The notes: generated by a model from the letters alone, not told the origin. A stretch of DNA of 64,000 nt from an uncultured Blautia sp. (GCA_900540785.1 UQHF01000006.1:1-64000), one strand, 5' to 3'; positions 1-9,230 are shown, counted from the first letter of the stretch. Translations and numbers: made by a program.

Positions 1-53
1 GGTACGCACGGTGGTGTGAGAGGACGGCGGTTAGTCACCGCCTCCTACTCGAT
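1..53 (+). mobile_element. 3' end of a group II intron (domain V tail and domain VI)
   Basis: The first 53 bases look like the 3' terminus of a bacterial group II intron. Bases 1-14 resemble the end of domain V (the ACGCACGGTGGTG stretch). Bases 18-50 fold as domain VI: GAG (18-20) pairs with CTC (48-50), AGGA (21-24) with TCCT (43-46), GGCGGT (26-31) with ACCGCC (37-42), and A47 is bulged, as expected of the branch point. The intron would end at GAT, about base 53, matching the usual AY terminus. The rest, including any reverse transcriptase, lies left of the window. The intron runs opposite to the LytTR gene it touches, so it could not splice from that mRNA. This is recognised by pattern, not by a covariance search. 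Confidence 0.7.
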
Positions 54-752
54 CTCACTCCAGTATTTCATAAGACTTTGTAAAAATGAGTTGTGTCGTG
101 GACGGCTTATCTGAAGAAGTTCTCCTTTGACCTGGGCACATTTATCCTGAATACCATCTACATACGCCAGATTGATGAGGTAGCTCTTGTTTCCCCTTGA
201 GAATCCATAATTTTCTAGCTGTTTTTCTGCTGCATTCATAGTTCCGGAAGAAATATGGGTTCCGCTATGAGTATGATAAAGAAGGTTATGCCCCTGGCTT
301 TCAATATAATAAATATCAGCTGTATCCAGGCGAAGAAGTCCTCCCTTTACAGAGATGGTTATATAATTGCTGCTTCGTCTCTTTAGCCGCGCGATCGCTT
401 CTCCTATGTGCTTGCAGAAAGAAAAATAGGAAACCGGCTTCAGTATATAGTCCAGCGCGCCTACTTTATAGCCATGAATGGCATATTGAGACATATTGGT
501 GATAAAAATGATAATGACCCTGGAATCCACATTTCGAATTTCCTGGGCTGCAGTCATTCCATCTACAAATTTCATTTGCACGTCCATCAGAATGATGTCA
601 TATTGTGATTTATATTTCGAAGTAATTTCGTCTCCATCGCGATATACAGTGACATCAATCTCTTCATTTGTAGTCTTTTGATAATTCTGCAGGTATTCTG
701 TAAACTGATTAATATATGTTTCTTCGTCTTCCACGATTGCAATTCTTATCAT
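45..752 (-). CDS. LytTR-family response regulator (AgrA/VirR type)
   Basis: A 235-residue two-component response regulator. An N-terminal receiver domain (about 1-120) has acidic residues E8/D9 and the phospho-acceptor D57 in ILMDVQM. A C-terminal LytTR DNA-binding domain (about 130-230) contains the YYIESQGHN and LINLAYVDGI segments typical of the family. The start at 752 has AAAGGAG just upstream on the minus strand. Such regulators usually act with a quorum- or peptide-sensing histidine kinase; none is visible, so it would lie beyond the left edge or elsewhere. The last two residues (I-E) and the TAG stop come from the group II intron, so the native C-terminus has been replaced; the loss is probably only a few residues. 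The gene is divergent from the GH3 genes and could regulate them, but this is not shown. Confidence 0.9.
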   Translation of the reverse strand: MIRIAIVEDEETYINQFTEYLQNYQKTTNEEIDVTVYRDGDEITSKYKSQYDIILMDVQMKFVDGMTAAQEIRNVDSRVIIIFITNMSQYAIHGYKVGALDYILKPVSYFSFCKHIGEAIARLKRRSSNYITISVKGGLLRLDTADIYYIESQGHNLLYHTHSGTHISSGTMNAAEKQLENYGFSRGNKSYLINLAYVDGIQDKCAQVKGELLQISRPRHNSFLQSLMKYWSEIE

Positions 753-829
753 GGCTGTACTCCTTTTTATGCGGGTGATTTTGTCTCTGATATTGTCTGC
801 GATTTGTACTTCTTTATATTATATAGATT

Positions 830-961
830 TTAAAAGCACTGTGCAAGTGACAATTAATGCAAAAAAACAACAGCTTGTGCAAGAAGCAAAATAGGGGACT
901 GAGTTTATGTTATAGTTTTACCCATATGAAAGGACAGAGTTTTGTTCCAGGGAAAAGGAGG
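830..961 (+). promoter_or_regulatory. Divergent control region for the LytTR and GH3 genes
   Basis: The gap of 216 bases between the LytTR gene and the first GH3 gene holds an extended -10 element (TG-T-TATAGT, hexamer 911-916) without a good -35 box. A direct repeat TGTGCAAG occurs at 840-847 and 876-883. A strong ribosome site AAGGAGG (955-961) sits 7 bases before ATG 969. Weak -35 boxes with direct repeats are common at activator-dependent promoters such as those of LytTR regulators, but that link is inference. Confidence 0.4.
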
Positions 962-968
962 AAATGTT

Positions 969-3674
969 ATGAAACAGAGAACAAAGCGATTAATGGCATT
1001 AATGATTACATTGAGCCTGACAGCAGGAGGTGTTGTCACACCAGTTGTTGCAGCAGATGATCCTTATAAGCAGGCGGAAGCAGCGGCAGACGACCCGTAT
1101 AAACAGGCAGAATCTGCAACAGACGACCCGTATAAACAGGCAGAATCTGCAACAGACGATCCGTACAAACAGGCAGAGTCTGCAACAGACGATCCGTACA
1201 AACAGGCAGAATCTGCAACAGACGACCCGTACAAACAGGCAGAATCTGCAACAGACGACCCGTACAAACAGGCAGAGTCTGCAAAAGATAACCCATATAA
1301 AAAGGCAAAAAAAGATGCGGAGTCAGATACTCCTGGTGGAATTGTTCCAAGTGAAGATGCAAAATATACCATTACAGTTACAGAGGATAATTGGATTAAA
1401 GTTGAAAATGAAGGCGGAGACACACTTGGTTTATCTCAGACATCTGGCGTAAAACTGATTGAAGTAGATGGATACGCATTTAAAGATATGAATCAGAACG
1501 GTGAGCTAGACGCTTACGAGGATTGGAGACTTGAAACAGAGGAACGTGCAGAGAATCTGGCAGGTCAGATGAAAGGCGAGGAAATTGCAGCAGTTCTCAC
1601 ACATGGCGGCTGGGGAGATTTTACTACAGAGCCTTTAAAAGAAGATGATGGTTCTTATACTTACCTGATGCAGGGCGGACGTGGTGGCGTTTCACGTTAT
1701 ATTTCTCAGGGAGGTTCTGAACATGCGAAATGGGCAAATGCAGTTCAGGAGGTAGCAGAAAAGAGCTTTTATGGTATTCCGGCAATGATTTCTATTGACC
1801 CTTCCGGTATTTCAGGTCTTCCGGAAACACTTTCTCTTGCTTCCACTATGAATTCTGAGCTGGCAGCCAAAATCGGACAGGAAACAGCAAAACAGTATCG
1901 TGCAGCCGGTGTATCTGCACTTCTCGGACCGCAGGTAGATATTGCATCTCCTATTATGAAGCGTGCAGGCGGTACTTATGGAGAAGATCCGCAGCTTACA
2001 CTTGATATTGCAACTGCATATGTAAACGGAATGCAGTCTACATACGATGAAAACGGCGAAGACCTTGGTTGGGGTAATGAATCTGTTTACTGCTTTACAA
2101 AACATTTTGCAGGTGCAGGAGCCACAGAAGGTGGACGTGACGACCATGCCAATGGCGGACGTTACGCAGTATTTCCGGGAAATAATCTGGAAGCACATTT
2201 AATCACTTATTTTGACGGTGTATTTAATCTTCCAGGAAAAACAGGAACTTCCGGTATCATGACAGAGTATGCGATTGATGTAGATGCAGAAGGAAACAGC
2301 ATTGGAGGCGAGAAGGCAGGCGCTTACAACCCTTACCTTAACAATATGCTGGAAGAGGGCGGTTTCAATGGTCTCAAGATCACAGACTGGGGAGTATATC
2401 AGTTTGCAGGAGTATGGGGTGCAGAATCCCTGGAAGAGGCTGATCGTATTGCTACAAGCTGGGAGGCAGGAGCAAATCTTCTTGGCGGATACAGCGATGT
2501 TGATAAGGCAGTAGAAGCATACAATATCCTGGTAGAGCGTGACGGACAGGAAAAGGCTGATGAAATCATGCGCAGTGCAGTGGAGAAGTTCGTAGGAACA
2601 ATGATGAATCTTGAAATGTTCGAACAGCCTTATGCTGATACTGCTTATGCAGATACAGTTATAGACAGTGATTCTGCAAAAGAATTTTCACATGAGGCGC
2701 AGAAGCAGTCTCTCGTTATGCTGAAAAATGACGGAACAATCAGCGCAGAGGGCGCAGCTTCCGAAAAACCAACTGTGTACGTACCATATGTATACAATAC
2801 AGGATTTGATGCAACCTGGACGAATGGTATAGCAGAAGGTCCGGCAACATGGGCGCCAGGCATGGATCTGGAAGAACTTGGTCAGTACTTTAATGTTGTG
2901 ACAGATACACTTGGAGAGCCTACAGGTGAAGCCGATGAAGAAGGAAACAAAGCTTATACAAAAGAGGATTTAACCCGCGCTTCAGCAGAGGAGATTGCAG
3001 CATGTGATTACGTTCTTGTTGGTATGAGCGGAGCTTATGTACCGTCTTACGAGTCTCTTCTGGAGGGTGCATTTGGCGGTGATCCAGTTCCGGAAGGAAC
3101 AGAACAGGAATGGTATCCTGCATCCTTACAGTATGGTGAGTATGTGGCTGATACAGCGCGTGAAACTTCTATTGGAGGAAAAGTTCTGGAGGACGGAACA
3201 AAGGAAAACCGTTCTTACAAAGGTGTGGCAGCTCATGAGTGTGCAAATTATGGAGATCTGGAAGCACTTCAGTATGCAGCTGAGGCTGCCGGTGACATTC
3301 CTGTAATTGTTTCTATGAAAATGGAACGCGGAATGGTATGGAATGAAGTAGAGCCGTTAGCAGATGTTATTCTTGTAAATTACAATGAGCAGCGTGAAAG
3401 CGTGGTTGCAGAGACTATTCTCGGACAGACAGAACCGAGCGGACTTCTTGTATTCCAGCAGCCGGTATCAATGGAAGCTGTAGAAGCACAGTTAGAAGAT
3501 GTTCCGAGAGATATGGAATGTTACACAGATGCCAATGGAAATACTTATGATTTTGCATTTGGTCTTAACTGGTCAGGCAAGATTGATGACGAGCGTACAG
3601 CTAAGTATACAGCAGAGCCTCTTACAAAAGTGACAAACTTTGACTATGCGGCATATGCAGAAGCAAATAAATAA
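969..3674 (+). CDS. Secreted family 3 glycoside hydrolase with N-terminal tandem repeats
   Basis: A 901-residue GH3 enzyme, probably a beta-glucosidase or related exo-glycosidase acting outside the cell. ATG 969 is chosen over an upstream in-frame ATG at 942 because AGGAGG (956-961) lies 7 bases before it and a signal peptide then starts at residue 1, with cleavage near VVAA. Residues 30-117 are eight 11-residue units (DDPYKQAESAT type). The GH3 N-terminal barrel follows, with a KHF motif near residue 377 and the predicted nucleophile D473 in KITDWG; the C-terminal alpha/beta domain reaches the end. There is no LPXTG motif or C-terminal membrane helix, so the repeat stalk may mediate retention, or the enzyme is released. 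It heads a run of three GH3 genes, separated from the next by a hairpin. Substrate cannot be assigned. Confidence 0.88.
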   Translation: MKQRTKRLMALMITLSLTAGGVVTPVVAADDPYKQAEAAADDPYKQAESATDDPYKQAESATDDPYKQAESATDDPYKQAESATDDPYKQAESATDDPYKQAESAKDNPYKKAKKDAESDTPGGIVPSEDAKYTITVTEDNWIKVENEGGDTLGLSQTSGVKLIEVDGYAFKDMNQNGELDAYEDWRLETEERAENLAGQMKGEEIAAVLTHGGWGDFTTEPLKEDDGSYTYLMQGGRGGVSRYISQGGSEHAKWANAVQEVAEKSFYGIPAMISIDPSGISGLPETLSLASTMNSELAAKIGQETAKQYRAAGVSALLGPQVDIASPIMKRAGGTYGEDPQLTLDIATAYVNGMQSTYDENGEDLGWGNESVYCFTKHFAGAGATEGGRDDHANGGRYAVFPGNNLEAHLITYFDGVFNLPGKTGTSGIMTEYAIDVDAEGNSIGGEKAGAYNPYLNNMLEEGGFNGLKITDWGVYQFAGVWGAESLEEADRIATSWEAGANLLGGYSDVDKAVEAYNILVERDGQEKADEIMRSAVEKFVGTMMNLEMFEQPYADTAYADTVIDSDSAKEFSHEAQKQSLVMLKNDGTISAEGAASEKPTVYVPYVYNTGFDATWTNGIAEGPATWAPGMDLEELGQYFNVVTDTLGEPTGEADEEGNKAYTKEDLTRASAEEIAACDYVLVGMSGAYVPSYESLLEGAFGGDPVPEGTEQEWYPASLQYGEYVADTARETSIGGKVLEDGTKENRSYKGVAAHECANYGDLEALQYAAEAAGDIPVIVSMKMERGMVWNEVEPLADVILVNYNEQRESVVAETILGQTEPSGLLVFQQPVSMEAVEAQLEDVPRDMECYTDANGNTYDFAFGLNWSGKIDDERTAKYTAEPLTKVTNFDYAAYAEANK
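1056..1319 (+). repeat. 33-bp coding minisatellite, eight units
   Basis: Eight head-to-tail 33-base units encode DDPYKQAEAAA, five copies of DDPYKQAESAT, DDPYKQAESAK and a degenerate DNPYKKAKKDA. The middle units are nearly identical in DNA, differing only by silent changes such as gac/gat and tat/tac. This suggests recent expansion by slippage or unequal crossover. Unit length is a multiple of three, so copy-number changes keep the frame. Confidence 0.95.
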
Positions 3675-3691
3675 TTATTGAACCTATAACT

Positions 3692-3713
3692 CGGCAGAGA
3701 GAAATCTTTGCCG
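3692..3713 (+). terminator. Hairpin between first and second GH3 genes
   Basis: CGGCAGAGA (3692-3700) pairs with TCTTTGCCG (3705-3713) around a GAAA tetraloop, with one G-U pair. The following sequence GGTTTCTGG is only weakly T-rich, so it may be a partial terminator or an mRNA-stabilising hairpin. Confidence 0.45.
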
Positions 3714-3792
3714 GGTTTCTGGTTGGGATTGCAGGTTTGTTTTCTGCGGTTCTTCCAGATAAACGATTATTTTAAAGGAGAAGAAAGGAAAA

Positions 3793-6700
3793 ATGGTTAA
3801 TTTATTAGTTAAACTTCTGGGACCTTTTATGTACAGCTTAGGTGTCAGTGAAGCGGACCTTATATCTTACCTTACACAGCTGCAGGGCTACATTTATGGA
3901 ATTATCGTGGCAGCAGTGGTGCTTGTTCTTGTTCTGGGACTTGCTCATTTTGTGAAAAAGGGACTTCGCGCGGTTGTACGTATAGAAGCGTTGATGGCGT
4001 TTCTGGCAACAATCCTGATCATTATTAATTCTATTTGCTACGGTCCTATGTATTCTAATGTTTCTGGATTTTTAAATGCGTCAAAAGCAGAATTTTCAGA
4101 GGAAACTATTGCAGAAAGTAAGGAAACTATCAAAAAAATTGGAGAAGAAGGTATTACGCTTGTGAAAAACGAGGGACTTCTTCCTTTATCCTCTGATGTG
4201 AAAAGTTTGAATGTATTTGGCTGGGATTCCACCAATCCTGTATTTGGAGGAACAGGTTCAGCAGGTTCCCACTCTGAAGGTGCCATCGGCATTTTACAGT
4301 CTTTACAGGATGCAGGATTTGAGACAAATGAAAACCTTTCCAAAATGTATACAGATTATTATGACCAGCGGCCGGAGATTTCCATGTCTGCACAGGATTG
4401 GTCTTTGCCGGAGCCGGATATGAGCCATTATACAGATGAGCTTATGGCAGAAGCAAAAGACTTTTCTGATACGGCAGTTATTGTGATTGGACGTCCGGGA
4501 GGAGAGGGTGCAGATCTTCCGACAGATATGAATGCAGTTATAAACGGTACATATAACCAGGGACTTTCTACTTCTAATGCACCTGCAAATTGGCGTTATA
4601 TGAATGCTACTTATGCGAATAATGGTTCTTATGATGACTTCGAAGAGGGAGAGTCCTATCTGGAGCTTTCCGTTACAGAGGAACAGATGGTAGAAAAAGT
4701 CTGCTCTGAATTTGATGATGTTATCGTAATTATTAATGCAAATAATACAATGGAGCTTGGCTGGGTGGACGAGTATGAGCAGATTAAATCAGTTCTTTTG
4801 GCACCAGGTGCAGGTTCCACAGGTTTTGCTGCACTGGGAGAGATTCTTAATGGTTCTGTAAACCCTTCCGGAAAAACAGCAGACACATATGTGAAAGATT
4901 TACTTTCCGCACATTATATTAACAACATTGGAAATATTCCATATACAAATGTAGATGATTTAAAAGCGCAGGCGCTGGAAGCAGATTCCGCATATAAAGG
5001 TAATATTTCTTTTGTAAATTATGTGGAAGGAATTTATGTAGGATATAAATTCTGTGAAACAGCGGCAGAAGAGGGGCTTATTGATTACGACAGTTATGTG
5101 CAGTACCCTTTTGGATATGGCTTGAGCTATACAACCTTTGAAAAAACTATGACAAATTTTAAGGATAATGGAGATACCGTTTCCTTTGATGTCGAGGTAA
5201 AAAATACAGGCGATGTAGCTGGTAAAGATGTAGTAGAAATTTATTATACACCGCCGTATACAAACGGAGGCATTGAGAAAGCTTCTGTAAATCTTGTTCA
5301 GTTTGAAAAAACAGAGCTTCTTGAGCCGGGAAAATCTCAGACCATTTCTTTTGAGATCAACAAAGAAGATATGGCGTCTTATGATTCCGGTGAAATTAAA
5401 GTAGAAGGCGGTGGATATATTCTGGAAGCTGGAGAATATGCGATTTCTGTCCGCGCTGATTCTCATACGGTAATTGCAGAAGAGAAATTTACAGTAGAAA
5501 AAGATATTGACTACAGTAAGGAAGGACGTTCTACAGACGAAACAACACCGGTAAATGTATTTGAAGATTATACACGCGGAGATTTTATTGAGCTTTCCCG
5601 TGCAGATGGATTTAAAAATGCTGCAGACTCATGGGAAAGTCCTACAGAAGAGCAGCGCACCATGTCTGATGAATTGCGCGCATCTGTAGAGGAAAATACA
5701 TTTGGCATTTACGACAGTACAAAATATGATAATCCGGATGATAAGATGCCTACACTTGAGGCAGACAATGACCTTACACTTTTTGATTTAAAGGGTGTGG
5801 ATTATGATGACGAAAAGTGGGAGAAGTTATTGGATCAGTTAAGTTTTGAAGATATGTCTACTATGATCAATGTGGGTGGATGGCAGACTGCTGAAATTGA
5901 GTCAGTAGGTAAAATTGCAACTTCAGACTGTGACGGCCCAGCAGGTCTTAACAACTTTGTGACCAAGACTTACGGAACTCCGTACCCATGTGAAGTACTT
6001 CTTGCTCAGACCTGGAACAAAGAGCTTGCTTACGAGACAGGAGAATCTATGGGACAGGAATTTGCAGATGTTAAAAATTATGGCTGGTATGGACCGGCTA
6101 TGAATACACATCGTTCTGCATTTGGAGGACGTAACTTTGAGTATTATTCTGAGGATGGCGTACTTGCTGGTTATCTGGCTATGAACCAGGTAAACGGGGC
6201 AGCAACAAAAGGTGTGTATCCGTACATTAAGCATTTCGCAGTGAACGACCAGGAATGCAACAGAGAGGCTTTCCTTCTTACTTTTGCTTCTGAGCAGGCA
6301 ATCCGTGAAATTTATTTAAAACCGTTTGAGCTTTGTATTAAAGGATTCGAAGGAAGCTCAATGGCGTGTATGTCTTCTTATAACTGGCTGGGAGGAGTTC
6401 CGGTATGTGCAAATGCAGACCTTCTTCAGACAGTTCTCCGTGATGAGTGGGGATTCCGGGGTATGGTAATCAGTGATTATGATGGTTCTTATGGATATAT
6501 GATTTCCGAAAACTGCATGAGAAACGGAAACGATCTGATGCTTGGATATGGAAATGCAGAATCAAATCAGTTTAATAATCAGAGCGCAACAGCAACGCTG
6601 GCAATGCGTAAGGCATGCAAGAATATCATGTATACCATTGTAAACAGCGGTGCTTATGCAGGCAGTGAAAATCCGATTGGAGGAATGTCCAATATGGATA

Positions 6701-6816
6701 AGATATTCCTGAAAGTAAATGTAACAGGTGGTATCGTAATCGGCGGCATTGCATTGTTTGTACTCGTACATTACCTGCGGAAAAGAAAAAAAGGATTAAA
6801 ACAGGAAACAGAGTAA
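3793..6816 (+). CDS. Membrane-anchored GH3 glycoside hydrolase with inverted domain order
   Basis: A 1007-residue GH3 protein whose two catalytic modules are swapped. Membrane segments at about 33-54 and 65-83 come first. The GH3 C-terminal alpha/beta domain follows (about 115-460, starting EGITLVKNEGLLPL and ending in the FGYGLSYTTF element), then a fibronectin-like domain (about 460-560), and only then the TIM barrel (about 675-960) with GRNFEYYSEDG, KHFAV (K813, H814) and the predicted nucleophile D895 in VISDYDG. A final helix (about 975-995) ends in a Lys/Arg-rich tail. AAGGAG (3775-3780) precedes ATG 3793. Inverted GH3 enzymes are known from Butyrivibrio fibrisolvens and Ruminococcus albus; flanking by membrane segments is the odd point here. 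The enzyme probably works at the outer face of the membrane on glucosides or short oligosaccharides. Confidence 0.87.
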   Translation: MVNLLVKLLGPFMYSLGVSEADLISYLTQLQGYIYGIIVAAVVLVLVLGLAHFVKKGLRAVVRIEALMAFLATILIIINSICYGPMYSNVSGFLNASKAEFSEETIAESKETIKKIGEEGITLVKNEGLLPLSSDVKSLNVFGWDSTNPVFGGTGSAGSHSEGAIGILQSLQDAGFETNENLSKMYTDYYDQRPEISMSAQDWSLPEPDMSHYTDELMAEAKDFSDTAVIVIGRPGGEGADLPTDMNAVINGTYNQGLSTSNAPANWRYMNATYANNGSYDDFEEGESYLELSVTEEQMVEKVCSEFDDVIVIINANNTMELGWVDEYEQIKSVLLAPGAGSTGFAALGEILNGSVNPSGKTADTYVKDLLSAHYINNIGNIPYTNVDDLKAQALEADSAYKGNISFVNYVEGIYVGYKFCETAAEEGLIDYDSYVQYPFGYGLSYTTFEKTMTNFKDNGDTVSFDVEVKNTGDVAGKDVVEIYYTPPYTNGGIEKASVNLVQFEKTELLEPGKSQTISFEINKEDMASYDSGEIKVEGGGYILEAGEYAISVRADSHTVIAEEKFTVEKDIDYSKEGRSTDETTPVNVFEDYTRGDFIELSRADGFKNAADSWESPTEEQRTMSDELRASVEENTFGIYDSTKYDNPDDKMPTLEADNDLTLFDLKGVDYDDEKWEKLLDQLSFEDMSTMINVGGWQTAEIESVGKIATSDCDGPAGLNNFVTKTYGTPYPCEVLLAQTWNKELAYETGESMGQEFADVKNYGWYGPAMNTHRSAFGGRNFEYYSEDGVLAGYLAMNQVNGAATKGVYPYIKHFAVNDQECNREAFLLTFASEQAIREIYLKPFELCIKGFEGSSMACMSSYNWLGGVPVCANADLLQTVLRDEWGFRGMVISDYDGSYGYMISENCMRNGNDLMLGYGNAESNQFNNQSATATLAMRKACKNIMYTIVNSGAYAGSENPIGGMSNMDKIFLKVNVTGGIVIGGIALFVLVHYLRKRKKGLKQETE

Positions 6817-6827
6817 GATTTTTAAGG

Positions 6828-6863
6828 GGGACTGTCGCGTGAAACAAAACGATAGTCCCTTTT
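6828..6863 (+). terminator. Intrinsic terminator or attenuator between second and third GH3 genes
   Basis: GGGACTGTCG (6828-6837) pairs with CGATAGTCCC (6850-6859) with one G-U pair, followed by TTTT. The third GH3 start lies only 16 bases further on, so some read-through is likely. Confidence 0.6.
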
Positions 6864-6878
6864 AAGACGGAGGAAACG

Positions 6879-9230
6879 ATGGAAGTAAAGGATATTATTT
6901 CAAAACTTACAATAGAGGAAAAAGCAGCACTGTTAAGCGGAAAAAATGAGTGGGAATCAAGAGACATTCCAAGACTGGGAATCCCTTCCATAACATTTTC
7001 AGATGGACCGCATGGTCTGCGGCGCCAGGAAGGGGCAGGAGATCATCTGGGACTGAATGAATCTCTTCCTGCTACCTGTTTTCCTACAGCTGCGTCTACT
7101 GCAAACAGCTGGGACCCGGATCTGGGCGAGAAGATAGGCGAGGCGCTTGGTAAGGAAGCGGTTGCTCAGGGCGTGAATGTAGTACTTGGGCCGGGCTTGA
7201 ACATGAAGCGTTCCCCTCTTTGCGGAAGAAATTTTGAATATTTTTCGGAGGATCCTGTTCTTGCGGGAAAAATGGCAGCAGCCTATATTCGGGGAATTCA
7301 GAGCAGGCATGTGTATGCGTGTCCAAAGCATTTTGCAGTAAATTCCAGAGAATACAGACGTATGGCTATGAATGCAGTAGTAGATGAGAGAACACTTCGG
7401 GAAATTTATCTTACAGCTTTTGAAATTGCGGTAAAAGAAGGAAAAGCAAAGTCCATTATGTCTGCGTACAATGAGGTAAATGGAAAATATGCAAATGAAA
7501 ATGAGCATCTGCTTGTTGATATTCTGAGAGAAGAATGGGGATTTGACGGAATTGTAGTTACAGACTGGGGAGCCAGCAACAACCACACAGAAGGTGTGAA
7601 ATGTCAGTCAAATGTGGAAATGCCAAATCCAGGGCTGGATTCTGCCAGAGGGCTTCTTGAAGATTTGAAACTTGGAAAAATAACAGAAGCGGAAATTGAC
7701 CGGGCGATAGAGCCTGTTATTGAAGCGGCGATTTATTTCAGCAAAAATGAACCAAAGGATTTCGATAGGGAAGCGCATCACAGACTTGCACGCCGGGCAG
7801 CAGTGGAGAGTGCTGTGCTGTTAAAAAATGAAAAAGAAATTCTTCCTTTGAAAGAAGGAACAAAGGTGGCTTTGAAAGGGCCATTTGTAAACAAACCAAG
7901 GTATCAGGGCTCCGGTTCTTCTCAGGTAAATGCAACTAGGGTGGAAACCATTGCAGAAGAAATAAAGAATTACAATCTGGAAGTGGTAGAGGATCCAAAA
8001 GCTGCAGATGTTGTACTGTTTTTCTTCGGACTTGATGAGATTGCAGAATCAGAAGGTGCAGACAGAACTTCTATGGATATTCCGGAATATCAGATTGAAG
8101 AACTTAATAAACTGGCTGTTCTTAATTCCAATGTAGTTGGCGTGATGTCAGCCGGTTCCGCAGTAAAAATGCCGTGGCTTGGTAAGCTTACTGCTCTTCT
8201 TCACGGGTATCTTACAGGGCAGGCAGGTGCAAGCGCTCTTCTTGACCTTCTTACAGGAAAAGAGACGCCAACAGGAAAACTTGCAGAATCCTATCCGTTT
8301 GCATATGCAGACTGTTCCATGTTTAACTACGCTGATGAGAAATACAGGAATCTTCAGTATCGGGAGGGACCTTTTATCGGATACAGATATTATGATACAG
8401 CCGGTGTTGCGGTACAGTTTCCTTTTGGGTATGGACTTTCTTATACAACATTCTCTTACAGTTCACTTGTGCTGACAGATACAGGAGTTCGCTTTACTGT
8501 TACAAATACGGGTATGCGTGCAGGGGCTGAGATTGCTCAGATGTATGTGGGAAAAACAGAATCTGGGCTTGTGAGACCGAAAAAGGAATTAAAGGGATTT
8601 ACGAAAGTATGGCTGGAGGCGGGAGAATCCAGAGAAGTGGAAATCCAGTTTGATGACAAAACCTTCCGGTATTTTAATACAAAGACAAATCAGTGGGAGG
8701 TAGAAGGCGGTATCTACACAATTATGGTGGGAGCGTCCAGTGCAGATATAAGACTTTCAGCAGAAATAGAAAAACAGGGGACAACAGAGGTATTGCCATA
8801 TGATATTGAAAAGCTCCCAAATTATAAAGCAGGTCTTGTGAGAAATGTCCACTACGAGGAGTTTCAGATTTTTTATGGAGATGTTCTTCCGGAAGAAAAG
8901 GTAGGACCGCTTGAGGTCAATGATGCCCTTTGTCAGATGAAAGATGCCAAAAACGGACTCTGCCGTTTCATATATAAGGTCCTTCAGAAAAAATTAGATA
9001 AATCTGTGGAAAAAGGAGTACCGGATCTGAATACACTGTTTATTTATAATATGCCTTTCCGTGCAATCTGCAAAATGACAGGTGGAATGGTGTCCAGAGA
9101 GATGACAGAGTCTATGGTAATGGCAGCTAACGGACATTTTTTCCGTGGTCTGGCAGGCGTACTTGGTGGATTTTTCCGAAATATGCGGGAAAATAAAAAA
9201 TATGAAGCACTGTTGAAAAGTGAGAAATAG
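6879..9230 (+). CDS. Cytoplasmic GH3 beta-glucosidase-like hydrolase
   Basis: A 783-residue GH3 enzyme in normal domain order and without a signal peptide. The barrel is at about 1-290, with GRNFEYFSEDP, KHFAVNSREYRR and the predicted nucleophile D229 in VVTDWGA. The alpha/beta domain is at about 300-500 and a fibronectin III-like domain at about 510-620, opened by FPFGYGLSYTTF. A tail of about 140 residues (from about 640) is not part of the usual family and contains hydrophobic and Met-rich stretches near the end. GGAGG upstream supports ATG 6879. Being cytoplasmic, it would finish hydrolysis of oligosaccharides trimmed by the two surface GH3 enzymes. The stop overlaps the ribosome site of the GtrA-like gene, so the two are co-transcribed. 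Confidence 0.88.
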   Translation: MEVKDIISKLTIEEKAALLSGKNEWESRDIPRLGIPSITFSDGPHGLRRQEGAGDHLGLNESLPATCFPTAASTANSWDPDLGEKIGEALGKEAVAQGVNVVLGPGLNMKRSPLCGRNFEYFSEDPVLAGKMAAAYIRGIQSRHVYACPKHFAVNSREYRRMAMNAVVDERTLREIYLTAFEIAVKEGKAKSIMSAYNEVNGKYANENEHLLVDILREEWGFDGIVVTDWGASNNHTEGVKCQSNVEMPNPGLDSARGLLEDLKLGKITEAEIDRAIEPVIEAAIYFSKNEPKDFDREAHHRLARRAAVESAVLLKNEKEILPLKEGTKVALKGPFVNKPRYQGSGSSQVNATRVETIAEEIKNYNLEVVEDPKAADVVLFFFGLDEIAESEGADRTSMDIPEYQIEELNKLAVLNSNVVGVMSAGSAVKMPWLGKLTALLHGYLTGQAGASALLDLLTGKETPTGKLAESYPFAYADCSMFNYADEKYRNLQYREGPFIGYRYYDTAGVAVQFPFGYGLSYTTFSYSSLVLTDTGVRFTVTNTGMRAGAEIAQMYVGKTESGLVRPKKELKGFTKVWLEAGESREVEIQFDDKTFRYFNTKTNQWEVEGGIYTIMVGASSADIRLSAEIEKQGTTEVLPYDIEKLPNYKAGLVRNVHYEEFQIFYGDVLPEEKVGPLEVNDALCQMKDAKNGLCRFIYKVLQKKLDKSVEKGVPDLNTLFIYNMPFRAICKMTGGMVSREMTESMVMAANGHFFRGLAGVLGGFFRNMRENKKYEALLKSEK

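Noticed and set aside
1056..1319. Possible CRISPR array
   Set aside because: The 33-bp units are contiguous, have no spacers and stay in the reading frame of a signal-peptide protein.
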